From the NCBI GenBank assembly GCA_020636225.1, contig JACJYI010000003.1:682001-746000 (forward strand): a DNA stretch of 64,000 bases, written 5' to 3'. Below, one piece after another: positions 17,277 to 26,184 of the stretch. A model generated the notes under the pieces. The model saw only the letters and a program-made list of their open reading frames with translations, did not search any database and was not told the origin of the DNA. The DNA is from Lewinellaceae bacterium. Lineage in GTDB: Bacteria > Bacteroidota > Bacteroidia > Chitinophagales > Saprospiraceae. Made by a program: the position numbers and the translations under genes. Position 1 is the stretch's first letter. Each line of letters begins with the position of its first letter.

Positions 17277-17301
17277 GTGTCTGCCCTCCCCGGGCAGGCA
17301 C
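17277..17301 (+). terminator. Hairpin after the sigma factor gene
   Basis: GTGTCTGCCC (17277-17286) pairs with GGGCAGGCAC (17292-17301), with one G-T wobble and a 5-nt loop. Only a short CTTTC tail follows, so termination strength is uncertain. The rest of 17302-17552 holds no gene that I can support. Confidence 0.5.
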
Positions 17302-17552
17302 CTTTCACGATACCGGCCTGGAACCTCCTGAGGGGGGTCTCCGGGCCGAGTCTATTTTGCGATACAGGTACACGGCAGTCCATTGCCCGGCCAGCCCGTA
17401 CCGGTATCCGGTCCACCTTTCGGTCATACAAGGATGACCATGCCCGGATTCAGGACATCCCTGTCGATCCATCACCTTTTCTTCTTTCTGGTCATCCGAT
17501 TTTCCTTCTATGCCCAAATAACAGAGTAACTTCCATCGTGAATTCTCCTTCC

Positions 17553-18128
17553 ATGCGCACCATCATCCTGCTGGCACTCTGCTGGTGGTCAGGAATGGCC
17601 CTGGCCCAGGATAGCCACACATTCTCCGCTTCCTTTTTCAACAATGCCGTGGCCCTGCCCGGAGGCAGTTTTACCGCGCCCTTTCATCCCGGGGTGGACA
17701 TCGGTTGGGTCTATGCCGTCAGGAAAGGAAATCGCTGGGACCAACTGCTGACCACCCGTCTGGGGTATTACCACCAGCGGATCGTCCATCACGGCATTCA
17801 GCTGTACAGCGAATACACCTGGCGATTCCATGCAGCCGAGGGCCTGGCCCTGGAGGGTGGTGCCGGCCTGGGATATCTGCATACCCTCGAGCAACACGAG
17901 ATCTTTACCCTGCAATCCGATGGCACCTACCGGCGAACAGGCCGTGCCGGGAAGCCTCACGCCATGATCAGTGCCATGCTGGGCATCAACCTCGCACCAC
18001 CCGAATGGGCGATCAAGCCATTCCTCCAGTATCGGTTCCGGGTAATGACCCCGTTCGTCAAGTCGTACGTCCCCTTCTTTCCTGCGACCTCGCTGCACCT
18101 GGGAGCCACCTTTCCACTGACCTTCTAA
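17553..18128 (+). CDS. Outer-membrane beta-barrel-like protein
   Basis: This 191-residue exported protein is probably a small outer-membrane beta-barrel. ATG 17553 gives the signal peptide MRTIILLALCWWSGMALAQ; the frame is open further upstream but without a signal sequence. The mature part alternates hydrophobic and polar residues, has several glycine/aromatic strand ends (RLGYYHQRIVHHGIQLYSEYTWRFHAAEGLALEGGAGLGYL) and ends in LHLGATFPLTF, a phenylalanine-terminated strand as seen in outer-membrane barrels. It is immediately followed by a serine hydrolase gene, with which it likely forms an operon. The exact family was not recognised. Confidence 0.75.
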   Translation: MRTIILLALCWWSGMALAQDSHTFSASFFNNAVALPGGSFTAPFHPGVDIGWVYAVRKGNRWDQLLTTRLGYYHQRIVHHGIQLYSEYTWRFHAAEGLALEGGAGLGYLHTLEQHEIFTLQSDGTYRRTGRAGKPHAMISAMLGINLAPPEWAIKPFLQYRFRVMTPFVKSYVPFFPATSLHLGATFPLTF

Positions 18129-18140
18129 ATGCCTCGAGCC

Positions 18141-19331
18141 ATGAAGCACTCCCTGATCTTCGGAGCCATGATCCTTCTCGGTGTTGCCTGCCAGAAGGCG
18201 GATATTCCATCCAGTTCGACCTGCACCCTGGTTTCGGATCCTGCCTGGGCCCAGCATCCCAGGGCAGAAACTTACCAGACCATCATCGATCAGTATGTGG
18301 CCCTCGGATTGCCAGGCATTTCCCTGTATATCCAGGATGAGGATGGCGAATGGGCCGGTTCCGGAGGGATGGCCGATATCGAGGCGGGTGTCGCGTTCCA
18401 GCCTTGTACCGTCTCCAAGGTGGCCAGCATCACCAAGATGTTTGTCGGCACACTGGCCATGCTGCTGGCCGAGGATGGCGTCCTGGACCTGGATGCGCCG
18501 GTCGATCCCTGGCTGCCTTCCCGTGTACTGGACAAGGTGGCCAATGTCAGGGGAGCTACCCTTCGCCAGTTGTTGGGGCATACCACCGGGATCTATGATA
18601 TCATCACAGATAATGGTTTTTATCTGGCCGTCCTGAACGATCCGGACAAGCACTGGGAGGCGATCGACCTGATCGAGTTTGCCTATGGAAAGGATGCGCT
18701 CTTTCCCTTGGGGACCAGCTGCCGGTATTCGAACACCAATACTCTCCTGGTGAGCATGGTGATCGACAAGGTCACCGGTCGGCCCCATCATCAGCTGCTT
18801 CGGGAGCGTATCCTCGAACCCCTGGGCCTGGAAGATACCTATTACTATTCTCATGACGTGTTGCCGCCGTCCACCGCCCAGGGATACTTCGACCTGTACA
18901 ATAATGGCACCATCGCCAATGTCACCAACTTCAATACCGGCAGTGGCAATGGGTATGGGGGCATGTTCTCCACCGTGTTTGATATCGCGACATTCATCCG
19001 CGCCCTGGTGGTCGACCAGACCATTCTCCAACCGGCCAGCCTGGACCAGATGATGCAGTTCCAGCCACATATCGCGCCGGATGACCCTTCACCGGATCTT
19101 TTCCTGGGCCCGGGGATGATGAAACGGTATTTCAACCAGCCACTCGATTCGGACAACTTTGCCTGGGGGCATACCGGCCGGGATCTCGCCTACACCGGCA
19201 ACTGTTTCTACTTTCCTGCCCGGAAGACCATCTGCTGTTTCCTGGTCAATTACGGAACCAACGGGAAAAGTGCACTGCGGGAGGTCTTCTACGATTTTCA
19301 GGATGCGCTTACAGACGAGGTGGTCAGGTAA
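18141..19331 (+). CDS. Serine hydrolase of the beta-lactamase / penicillin-binding family, lipoprotein
   Basis: This is a 396-residue class C beta-lactamase-like (S12) hydrolase. The lipobox GVAC places the lipidated cysteine at residue 17. The catalytic S96xxK99 lies in VASITKMF, the second motif is YSN in CRYSNTNTLL, and the third is HTG in WGHTGRDLAYTG, in place of KTG. Family members include D-aminopeptidases, esterases and peptidoglycan DD-peptidases; true beta-lactamase activity cannot be assumed. ATG 18129 directly after the preceding stop would add four residues; I prefer 18141 because it gives a standard lipoprotein signal. It is likely co-transcribed with the upstream beta-barrel gene. 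Confidence 0.87.
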   Translation: MKHSLIFGAMILLGVACQKADIPSSSTCTLVSDPAWAQHPRAETYQTIIDQYVALGLPGISLYIQDEDGEWAGSGGMADIEAGVAFQPCTVSKVASITKMFVGTLAMLLAEDGVLDLDAPVDPWLPSRVLDKVANVRGATLRQLLGHTTGIYDIITDNGFYLAVLNDPDKHWEAIDLIEFAYGKDALFPLGTSCRYSNTNTLLVSMVIDKVTGRPHHQLLRERILEPLGLEDTYYYSHDVLPPSTAQGYFDLYNNGTIANVTNFNTGSGNGYGGMFSTVFDIATFIRALVVDQTILQPASLDQMMQFQPHIAPDDPSPDLFLGPGMMKRYFNQPLDSDNFAWGHTGRDLAYTGNCFYFPARKTICCFLVNYGTNGKSALREVFYDFQDALTDEVVR

Positions 19332-19361
19332 CCTTCCCGGGACAATTGTCCGTTGAACCTG

Positions 19362-19369
19362 TAACTTTG
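19362..19369 (+). promoter_or_regulatory. -7 element for the DUF4412-like gene
   Basis: TAACTTTG is an exact TAnnTTTG match 88 bp before ATG 19458 and just after the serine hydrolase gene. It would give a leader of about 80 nt. Confidence 0.4.
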
Positions 19370-19457
19370 AGGTGGTTCCCCGGTTGACAAGACAGAGTCC
19401 GGCGGCTCATCGGAAGAGTCGGCCACCTTTTTTCCAATCATCAATCACTCGATAACT

Positions 19458-20219
19458 ATGAAACAGGTATCTCTTTTCTTCCTTCTGATGCTCATCTCCC
19501 TGATGACAGCGATGGGCCAAAAGGATAAGGCACAATCAGACGACAAGGCACAAATGGAAGCTATGAAGCAAATGATGGCGGCCATGCTGGGCAGCCAGAA
19601 CTGCGAGATCGCTGCCGATTATCCGTTCGATCACGACTTTGACATGACCATCAGCCAGTACGACAAGAAGGGTAAGATGGATTCCCAGATGAGCATGCGG
19701 TGCTTCCTGAACGATGCCGGAACGGTGTTGGGGTATGAGATCCTGAAATCATCGGAGAAGAAAGTGCCCCCGGCCAAGATGATCCTCGAAGCGAAGAACA
19801 AGAAAATGGTGACCCTCGTCGACCAGGACGGTCAGAAGATGGCCATTTGCATGGATCTCAACAATCCCATGTTCAACCAGGGCAGGGGAGTGGATGACCC
19901 GATGGGCGAACTGACCAAGACCGGCCGGACCAAGACCATCCTGGATCACCGCTGTGAGGAGTGGCAGATGGACGATGACCAGTCCACCACCTCGTTCTGG
20001 ATCGCCGAGAAATCCTCCTTGCCGATGGCCCGGTTCTACTCGACCATGGAAACCATGCAATCCTCGCCATTTGGTCAACACAAGATGCCGTCCAAGGGGA
20101 TGATGATGCAGATGGAGTCGGTGTCCAAGAAGAATGGGGACCGGACCACCATGGAGGTCACCGCCCTGCATCCGCAACGAAAATCACGGATCTCCACATC
20201 AGGCTATCAGAAAATGTAG
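19458..20219 (+). CDS. DUF4412-like exported protein
   Basis: This 253-residue periplasmic protein of unknown function has the signal peptide MKQVSLFFLLMLISLMTAMG. The rest is rich in methionine and charged residues, with the pattern seen in DUF4412 proteins of Bacteroidota (NCEIAADYPFDHDFDMTISQYDKKGKMDS, then TKTGRTKTILDHRCEEWQMDDD, and a later FWIAEKSSLPMARF). These read like beta-strand-rich LolA/LolB-type domains, which is only a suggestion. It is monocistronic, with its own upstream -7 element and a strong terminator after it. Confidence 0.75.
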   Translation: MKQVSLFFLLMLISLMTAMGQKDKAQSDDKAQMEAMKQMMAAMLGSQNCEIAADYPFDHDFDMTISQYDKKGKMDSQMSMRCFLNDAGTVLGYEILKSSEKKVPPAKMILEAKNKKMVTLVDQDGQKMAICMDLNNPMFNQGRGVDDPMGELTKTGRTKTILDHRCEEWQMDDDQSTTSFWIAEKSSLPMARFYSTMETMQSSPFGQHKMPSKGMMMQMESVSKKNGDRTTMEVTALHPQRKSRISTSGYQKM

Positions 20220-20238
20220 CCGTTTGAAGGCACGGAAT

Positions 20239-20272
20239 AAAAAAGGGTCCCGGAAGCCGGGACCCTTTTTTT
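20239..20272. terminator. Bidirectional intrinsic terminator
   Basis: A 9-bp GC stem (GGGTCCCGG, loop AAG) is flanked by six A residues on the left and seven T residues on the right. It sits between the converging DUF4412-like and thioredoxin-like genes and can serve both. Confidence 0.92.
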
Positions 20273-20290
20273 ATGCGATTCAACTGGTGA

Positions 20291-21763
20291 TCAGTCCTGA
20301 TTTCGGATCTTGTCGCGATCGATGATCGTCTGGATCTGATTGACCTTCAGGTTCTTGCCGATCAGGATGCGATCCGGATTCAGCACATAGACCTCCGGTG
20401 TATTGTCGACATAGTACTTGGCGTAGATCGCCTTGTTGGTCGGATCAAAGACATTGGTCCATGTCATGCCCATCTCTTTGGCGTACCGTTTGAACTCGGA
20501 TTCGGTGGTGTTCACCGCGATGCCGAACACCTCCACCTCCTTGTTATTGCGGATATACTGCACCAGCTGAGGGGTTTCTTCCTTGCAATGGGAGCATTCG
20601 GGGTTCCACATATAGACAATGATGTAAGGTGCCTTCATCTCATAGATCGACTTCATCTGGCCGTTGAGGTCCTTGGCTTGCACGTCTGGTCCTTTCTTGC
20701 CGATCAGGCTGGCTTCCATTTCACTGGCCTGCCGGGCCAGGGCATTGAGCTCCGAGCTGTCTGACCAGAATGCCTTGTCCGGTGTGAAGTAGTTCTTGAC
20801 CATGTGCACCTGGATGGCTTCTGCATCCATGATGGTCGATTCACCCGGACGGTAGAACAGCGGGATGAAATTGGCGAAGAACTTGAAGTATTCCTTGTCG
20901 TTAGCCACCTTGGCCAACAGGATATCCGTAGCGGCGATGATCGAGTCGGGCCGTTGCGGGGTCAGCTCCTTGATGTACCGGTTCAGCTTGTTGATGATGA
21001 TGGGTGTGCGCAGGAGCCGGGGGTCACTGAAGTCGACATTGTCCCATAATTGGGATTTGTACAGGTAGGTTTGGCGGGGAATATCGATCGATCCGTCCTC
21101 CTTGGTCGGGTATTGCAGGTCCGGATTCTGGCCGGAGAGCTTGAACTTGGTGAACAGCGCATCCGCGTAGTTGTCGGCATAGGACTGCAGCAAGGCCTTG
21201 CGCACGCTGACCAACGAATCAATTTTCACTTGCAAGGCATTGTATTCGGGACCGTCCTTCGGCTTGGAACGCTGTTCCTGCGTGGTAGACTTGATGGCAT
21301 TATCGATCGGCCCCTGCTCCCTCAGGTTGCTGTAGTACAATTCATTTTCCTTGGAGTTGATCACCTGCATGGCAGGAACCAGATTGTTCTTGACTGTCTT
21401 CAGCTGGAATCGCTGGTTGGCATCGACGATCATTTGCAGGTTGGAATAATCCGGCAGGATCACGTAATAGAATCCCGCGGGGAATGGCTCATCCTTGTCG
21501 AAGACCATCGTGCTGTTGGCATCCACGATACAGGTATCCGCGATATAGTTCTGATCGCCGGCAATGCCGATCATTTTTGCCGTACCTCCCGGTTCCAGCC
21601 CTTCCACCGTGATCTCGATCCTGGCATCAGGAGTCGCAGGCTCAATGGACCGGACACCCGTGGGTGTCTCCAGGGACGATCCTGAGGAAGAAGTCGACGC
21701 ATTCTGGCAGGATACCCACCAGAAACTGAAACAACAGAAAAGAAGAGTGATCAGTCGAGTCAT
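20291..21763 (-). CDS. Thioredoxin-like lipoprotein (DUF4369/DUF5106-type)
   Basis: This 490-residue lipoprotein carries a C-terminal thioredoxin fold. The signal ends in WWVSC (lipidated C19). Residues ~45-130 look like the DUF4369 beta domain (IEITVEGLEPGGTAKMIGI ... YYVILPDYSNLQMIVD), followed by a long helical region. The thioredoxin domain has the CSHC active site at C390/C393 in YMWNPECSHCKEETPQL and the cis-proline segment VDNTPEVYVLNPDRILIGKNL. Family members reduce or isomerise disulfides in the periplasm (TlpA/ResA-like). The helical middle resembles DUF5106. Confidence 0.88.
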   Translation of the reverse strand: MTRLITLLFCCFSFWWVSCQNASTSSSGSSLETPTGVRSIEPATPDARIEITVEGLEPGGTAKMIGIAGDQNYIADTCIVDANSTMVFDKDEPFPAGFYYVILPDYSNLQMIVDANQRFQLKTVKNNLVPAMQVINSKENELYYSNLREQGPIDNAIKSTTQEQRSKPKDGPEYNALQVKIDSLVSVRKALLQSYADNYADALFTKFKLSGQNPDLQYPTKEDGSIDIPRQTYLYKSQLWDNVDFSDPRLLRTPIIINKLNRYIKELTPQRPDSIIAATDILLAKVANDKEYFKFFANFIPLFYRPGESTIMDAEAIQVHMVKNYFTPDKAFWSDSSELNALARQASEMEASLIGKKGPDVQAKDLNGQMKSIYEMKAPYIIVYMWNPECSHCKEETPQLVQYIRNNKEVEVFGIAVNTTESEFKRYAKEMGMTWTNVFDPTNKAIYAKYYVDNTPEVYVLNPDRILIGKNLKVNQIQTIIDRDKIRNQD

Positions 21764-21783
21764 GGTTCATTTGGTTATGCTCA

Positions 21784-21791
21784 CAAAGGTA
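21784..21791 (-). promoter_or_regulatory. -7 element for the thioredoxin-like lipoprotein
   Basis: The minus strand reads TACCTTTG, an exact TAnnTTTG match 20 bp before ATG 21763. Confidence 0.5.
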
Positions 21792-21902
21792 CAATAACGA
21801 AGAAGCACGACAGGTGTTGCAAAAAAGCGGGATTTCCGGCCGGTTCAAAAAGAAATTTCCACCCTTCTGGTCGACCCGCATGCATACTATTCCGATGTGA
21901 AT

Positions 21903-21910
21903 TACGTTTG
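21903..21910 (+). promoter_or_regulatory. -7 element for the OmpA-family lipoprotein
   Basis: TACGTTTG is an exact TAnnTTTG match 30 bp before ATG 21941. Together with 21784-21791 it makes a divergent promoter pair. Confidence 0.5.
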
Positions 21911-21940
21911 CGGTGTAAATGCCTGAATAAAACCTATCCT

Positions 21941-22861
21941 ATGAAATCCCTTACCCTTTTTTCAAAATCCCTTCTCGTCATGGCCATTCTGGTCAGTCTG
22001 ACGACCACCTCCTGTGTCAGCAAGAAGAAGTATCTCGCTCTGGAGTCCCAGCAGAATGAATTGCGGGCTGCCTTGCAGAAAAAACTGACCGATTGCAATA
22101 CGGAGCTCGATGCCCTTCGCAAGGAACTGACGGCCCGTGAAAGTGAATTGAGCATCCAGAAGAGTCAGGCGGCAACGAAGGATGGACAGATCAAGAACCT
22201 CGAAGATCAGATCGCCTATCTGAAGCAGACCAATACCAATCTGCTGGACCGCCTGTCCGACCTGTCGGTGGTCAGCAAGAGCGGTGCCGAGAGCATCCGG
22301 AAATCCCTGGAGGCGATCAATGATCAAAGCAAGTACATCAAGGACCTCACCGGCCAGATGCAACGGAAGGACAGCCTTAATCTGGCATTGGTGATGAATC
22401 TCAAGCGGAGCCTGGCCGATGTCAATGATGAAGACGTGACCGTCGAAGTCAAGAAGGGTGTGGTCTACATCTCCCTGTCTGACAAGATGTTGTTCAAGTC
22501 GGGCAGTGCGGTGATCAATGCTTCTGCTGAGGGGGTTCTGGGCAAGGTCGCCAAGGTGATCAATGACCACAATGAACTGGACATCCTCATCGAAGGCCAT
22601 ACCGACAATGTGCCCATCAGTACGGATTGCCTGAAGGACAACTGGGACCTCAGTGCCAAGCGAGCTACCTCCGTGGCGCGCATGCTGCAAGGCAAATACA
22701 ACGTGGATCCCAACCGGATGATCGCGGGTGGCAGCGGGGAATACAAGCCAAAGGCAGACAATGCCACGGATGAGGGCCGCCGTATGAACCGCCGGACGGA
22801 GATCATCATTACGCCCAAGCTGGACCAGTTCTTCAATCTGATGACACCGGAGCAGAAATAA
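21941..22861 (+). CDS. OmpA-family peptidoglycan-binding lipoprotein
   Basis: This 306-residue protein links the outer membrane to peptidoglycan. Its lipoprotein signal ends TTTSC (lipidated cysteine near residue 25). Residues ~30-140 form a long coiled coil (LESQQNELRAALQKKLTDCNTELDALRKELTARE and onward). The C-terminal OmpA domain begins near 165 (VVYISLSDKMLFKSGSAVINASAEGVL), includes the signature ILIEGHTDNVPIS, and ends with RRMNRRTEIIITP, which carries the diaminopimelate-binding Asp/Arg region. ATG 21941 was chosen for the signal peptide. Confidence 0.93.
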   Translation: MKSLTLFSKSLLVMAILVSLTTTSCVSKKKYLALESQQNELRAALQKKLTDCNTELDALRKELTARESELSIQKSQAATKDGQIKNLEDQIAYLKQTNTNLLDRLSDLSVVSKSGAESIRKSLEAINDQSKYIKDLTGQMQRKDSLNLALVMNLKRSLADVNDEDVTVEVKKGVVYISLSDKMLFKSGSAVINASAEGVLGKVAKVINDHNELDILIEGHTDNVPISTDCLKDNWDLSAKRATSVARMLQGKYNVDPNRMIAGGSGEYKPKADNATDEGRRMNRRTEIIITPKLDQFFNLMTPEQK

Positions 22862-22884
22862 TCCGATCGAACATCGCTCCTGTC

Positions 22885-22918
22885 AACAAGCCGTCCGCCG
22901 TCAGGTGGACGGCTTGTT
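22885..22918 (+). terminator. Hairpin after the OmpA-family gene
   Basis: A 15-bp stem (AACAAGCCGTCCGCC with its complement, one G-T wobble) with loop GTCA lies 24 bp downstream of the stop codon. The U tail is weak (GTTGCGTTT). Confidence 0.8.
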
Positions 22919-23025
22919 GCGTTTATACCCGTCATGGCGGTCAATCTTAAGGAGATTCTAAGGATTGCCTATTCATCGCCAGTGGAGATGCCCTGACCTT
23001 TGTCGGGAATTCAAATCATATTCCC

Positions 23026-24159
23026 ATGAAATCGTTCATCTCTACATTCTTCTTCCTCCTGACTGTTGGCGTCCAATTAGGCCTGGCCCAGGGTTGTGTA
23101 GCGATCCGCTCTTCCGGATCCTGCTCCATGATGCCGGGCACCATGATGCAGAATACGCGCAGCACCACCCTGATGGCCAACTATCGCTACTTTCGTTCCT
23201 TCCGCCATTTCAGGGGCGATCATGAGGAAAAAGAGCGACTGGAACAGAACACAGAGGTGATCAACTGGACCCATACCATCGACCTGTCGATGATCCGTAC
23301 CCTGAACAGCCGCTGGTCCATCGGGATCGGGGTGCCGGTGATCTCCAATGTACGGTCCTCGCTCTACGAACATGGCGGGAACAGCAACGGAGAGGCTGCC
23401 CGACACAAGACAAAATCCTTCGGACTGGGTGATGCCCGTCTGACCGGTTACTACAATCTGATCGATCCGGCCCGAATGTCCCGCTGGACCCTTCAGGGCG
23501 GACTGGGGATCAAGTTGCCTACTGGCGACTACCAGGTAGAAGACCTGTTCTACAAGTCGGACGGGACGATCCAGCAGGGTCCGGTGGACCAGTCTATTCA
23601 ATTGGGAGACGGTGGTACCGGTGTGATTACTGAACTGAATGTCAGCTTCCAGGTCAGTCCTCAAATTGGTTGCTATGCCAACGCGTTCTATCTGATCAAT
23701 CCACGGGAGCAGAATGGTGTTTCCACTCGTCGGGGCAGTGTGCCCTCCCAGGATAACTACCTGGATGGAACAGCGACCATGAGCGTTCCCGATCAGTTCA
23801 TGACCCGGATCGGGGTGAACTGGATGGCCGGGCCGGTATTGCTCAGCCTGGGTGGCCGACTGGAGGGGATCCCCGTCTATGACCTGATCGGAGGGAGCAG
23901 CGGTTTTCGCCGTCCCGGATACATTGTGTCTGTAGAGCCTGGCCTGTTCTACCAGCGGGACCAACTCCAGTTCTTCATGTCCCTGCCCTGGGCCCTTGTC
24001 CGGAATCGCACCCAGAGTGTACCGGACAAGAACAGGACGATCCGCACCGGTACCTTTACCCAGGGAGATGCTGCTTTTGCGGATTGGACGCTGAATGTCG
24101 GACTGGTCATGATCCTGCCCGACGGTGCGCCCTCTCCAGGCATCGAGGTGGTCCATTAG
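23026..24159 (+). CDS. Outer-membrane beta-barrel protein (transporter-like)
   Basis: This 377-residue exported protein has the signal peptide MKSFISTFFFLLTVGVQLGLAQ. The mature part is rich in alternating strands with glycine-aromatic turns (WSIGIGVPVISNVRSSLY, WTLQGGLGIKLPTGDYQVED, MTRIGVNWMAGPVLLSLGGRLEGIPVYDL), like Bacteroidota transporter-type barrels (the MetA-pathway-of-phenol-degradation superfamily). The cysteine-containing N-terminus QGCVAIRSSGSCSMM is unusual for a barrel. The substrate is unknown. Confidence 0.75.
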   Translation: MKSFISTFFFLLTVGVQLGLAQGCVAIRSSGSCSMMPGTMMQNTRSTTLMANYRYFRSFRHFRGDHEEKERLEQNTEVINWTHTIDLSMIRTLNSRWSIGIGVPVISNVRSSLYEHGGNSNGEAARHKTKSFGLGDARLTGYYNLIDPARMSRWTLQGGLGIKLPTGDYQVEDLFYKSDGTIQQGPVDQSIQLGDGGTGVITELNVSFQVSPQIGCYANAFYLINPREQNGVSTRRGSVPSQDNYLDGTATMSVPDQFMTRIGVNWMAGPVLLSLGGRLEGIPVYDLIGGSSGFRRPGYIVSVEPGLFYQRDQLQFFMSLPWALVRNRTQSVPDKNRTIRTGTFTQGDAAFADWTLNVGLVMILPDGAPSPGIEVVH

Positions 24160-24206
24160 GGCTTCCTAACGATCGGATAGATGATTTTGTCCTATTTTGG
24201 GGGGGT

Positions 24207-25745
24207 ATGGAGCCACTCCGTTTTTCGCACTGGATCAAGGCGAGCAGGGAATTCTTTCCAATCGGGCAATTGCGTTATCCACAGGCCATTCGTCATCAGC
24301 GGGTCCAGTTGGATCATCTGCTGCGCGCGGCAGTCGAGACGGAGTTTGGACGTCAGCACCGGTTTGGCGACATCCTGGATGCGGAACAGGTCTACGAGGC
24401 CTTCGCCAGTCGGGTGCCCTTTTCGGATTATTCCGGGATGCACGACTGGTGGGTCAGGAGTTATCAAGGGGAGCCGAATATCACCTGGCCCGGGGTGACC
24501 AAGTTTTTTGCCTTGAGCTCCGGCACCACGGAAGGGGCCAGCAAATACATCCCGGTCACGAAGAAGATGCTGCGGTCGATTCTTCGGACCAGCCGGCGCC
24601 AGTTGATTGACATCATCCGGGAAGGGACCATTACCGATTTCCTGGCCAAGGATTATCTGGCCATTGGCGGGAGTACGGATCTGCATAAGGAAGGGACCTC
24701 CTATGCGGGCGACTTGAGCGGTATCACCACCTCCCATATGCCCATCTGGTTCAAGGGGGCCTCCAAGCCCGACGAGGAGATCCGGAAGATCCGGGACTGG
24801 CAGGAGAAAATGGACCGGATGGTGGAACAGGCTCCGGAATGGGATATCGTGATCATCGCAGGTGTGCCCGCCTGGATCAAGTTGTTGATCGAACGGATCA
24901 TGGAGCGGTATCAGCTGAACTCCATCCATGATATCTGGCCGCGATTCTCGGTCTATATCCACGGTGGTGTGTCCATCGATCCTTACAGGAAAAGCCTGGA
25001 TGACCTGTTTGGCAAGCCGGTCGCGTTCTACGAAACCTATCTGGCCAGTGAGGGATTTCTTGCATGGCAATCCAGGAAGGATGCCAAGGGCATGCGGTTG
25101 AATGTGCGGGCAGGGATCTTCTTTGAGTTCATTGCCTTCACGGATGAGAATTTCGATGAGCATGGTCATGTGTATCCGCATGCAGAGGTGACCCAATTCC
25201 ATGCGGTACAGGAACACGAGGATTATGCTCTGGTTATTTCCACCTGTGCCGGCGCCTGGCGGTATCTCATCGGCGATGTGATCCGGTTTGTGGATCTCCA
25301 ACGATGCGAGATCAAGATCATGGGACGAACCCGGCATTTTCTGAGCCTTTGCGGGGAGCACCTCAGTGTCGATAACATGAATCATGGCATTCAGCTCCTG
25401 GCTGAACAACTGGATCTGCCCCTCGGCGAATTCACTGTAAAAGGGGTTTACGAGGAGGGCCAGTTCGCCCATCGCTGGTACATCGGGTGCGAGACCGATG
25501 TGGAGGACCCCATGGGGGCAGCCGCTGCACTGGATCGGATCCTCAGTGAGCTGAACGATGACTATGCCGTTGAGCGGAAGAACGGCGCATTGAAGCAGAT
25601 GACCGTGGACTGGTTGCCGGCCTCCCGGTTCATGGAATGGATGGACCGTCGTGGCAAGCTGGGCTCCCAGAACAAGGTCCCCCGGGTCATGACGGATGCA
25701 CAATACGAGGATTGGCTGAATTTTCTGAAGGAACACCGGGTGTGA
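24207..25745 (+). CDS. GH3 auxin-responsive promoter family acyl-acid-amide synthetase-like protein
   Basis: This 512-residue member of the GH3 branch of the adenylate-forming superfamily would, by analogy with plant GH3 enzymes, activate a carboxylic acid with ATP and join it to an amine; the bacterial substrate is unknown. The phosphate-binding motif is SSGTTEGASKYIPVT at about residues 108-122. Other GH3-like stretches are YETYLASEGFLAWQ, STCAGAWRYLIGDVIRFVD and IKIMGRTRHFLSLCGEHLS, the last near the hinge to the C-terminal domain. ATG 24207 lies 7 nt after a TATTTTG element, suggesting a leaderless transcript. Confidence 0.92.
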   Translation: MEPLRFSHWIKASREFFPIGQLRYPQAIRHQRVQLDHLLRAAVETEFGRQHRFGDILDAEQVYEAFASRVPFSDYSGMHDWWVRSYQGEPNITWPGVTKFFALSSGTTEGASKYIPVTKKMLRSILRTSRRQLIDIIREGTITDFLAKDYLAIGGSTDLHKEGTSYAGDLSGITTSHMPIWFKGASKPDEEIRKIRDWQEKMDRMVEQAPEWDIVIIAGVPAWIKLLIERIMERYQLNSIHDIWPRFSVYIHGGVSIDPYRKSLDDLFGKPVAFYETYLASEGFLAWQSRKDAKGMRLNVRAGIFFEFIAFTDENFDEHGHVYPHAEVTQFHAVQEHEDYALVISTCAGAWRYLIGDVIRFVDLQRCEIKIMGRTRHFLSLCGEHLSVDNMNHGIQLLAEQLDLPLGEFTVKGVYEEGQFAHRWYIGCETDVEDPMGAAAALDRILSELNDDYAVERKNGALKQMTVDWLPASRFMEWMDRRGKLGSQNKVPRVMTDAQYEDWLNFLKEHRV

Positions 25746-25842
25746 ACACCCGATCGGGCAGGGTTGTGGGGCAGGTCCAGATGTTAAAATGACCGAACCA
25801 TATCCGGTCGGTCCCTTCCCGGACCGTTATCCATGAAACCTT

Positions 25843-26166
25843 ATGATGACGACCCTTCCATCCGCACATTCCTTTTCCGGTCGCCCGGCGATCATGTTGC
25901 TCGGGCTGCCCCTGCTCCTTGTCTTTTTTATGGCCTTCATTGATGAGGGATTTTACGACTTCCGATGGATGCGGGATCCCGGCAACTGGATCGTTGTCGG
26001 ATTGTATTGGATGGCCATGATCCTGGGAGAATTGTTGATCGCCCTGCTGGTGCCCCGGTCCTGGTCCCTCCATCGCAAGGTGTGGGTGATCACAGGATTG
26101 GGGATGGTGTCAGGGCTGCTGTTGATGGTTGGCTTTCTTGCTTTTGTTACCGGATTTATTCGATAA
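25843..26166 (+). CDS. Small three-helix membrane protein
   Basis: This 107-residue hypothetical inner-membrane protein has three clear hydrophobic segments: residues ~17-33 (IMLLGLPLLLVFFMAFI), ~48-68 (WIVVGLYWMAMILGELLIALL) and ~80-104 (VWVITGLGMVSGLLLMVGFLAFV). There is no known domain. It lies 18 bp before the next small exported ORF, with which it may be co-transcribed. Confidence 0.6.
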   Translation: MMTTLPSAHSFSGRPAIMLLGLPLLLVFFMAFIDEGFYDFRWMRDPGNWIVVGLYWMAMILGELLIALLVPRSWSLHRKVWVITGLGMVSGLLLMVGFLAFVTGFIR

Positions 26167-26184
26167 CCTCAACCCGAAAATCAG

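Noticed and set aside
19337..19457. Riboswitch or attenuator in the leader of the DUF4412-like gene
   Set aside because: The inverted sequences near 19391-19430 are imperfect and no known aptamer is recognised.
24192..25736. 514-codon ORF on the minus strand opposite the GH3 gene
   Set aside because: No domain, signal or neighbour supports it, and the plus-strand GH3 protein is clear. The same reasoning covers long minus shadows at 30122-31294, 17589-19070 and 54726-55943.
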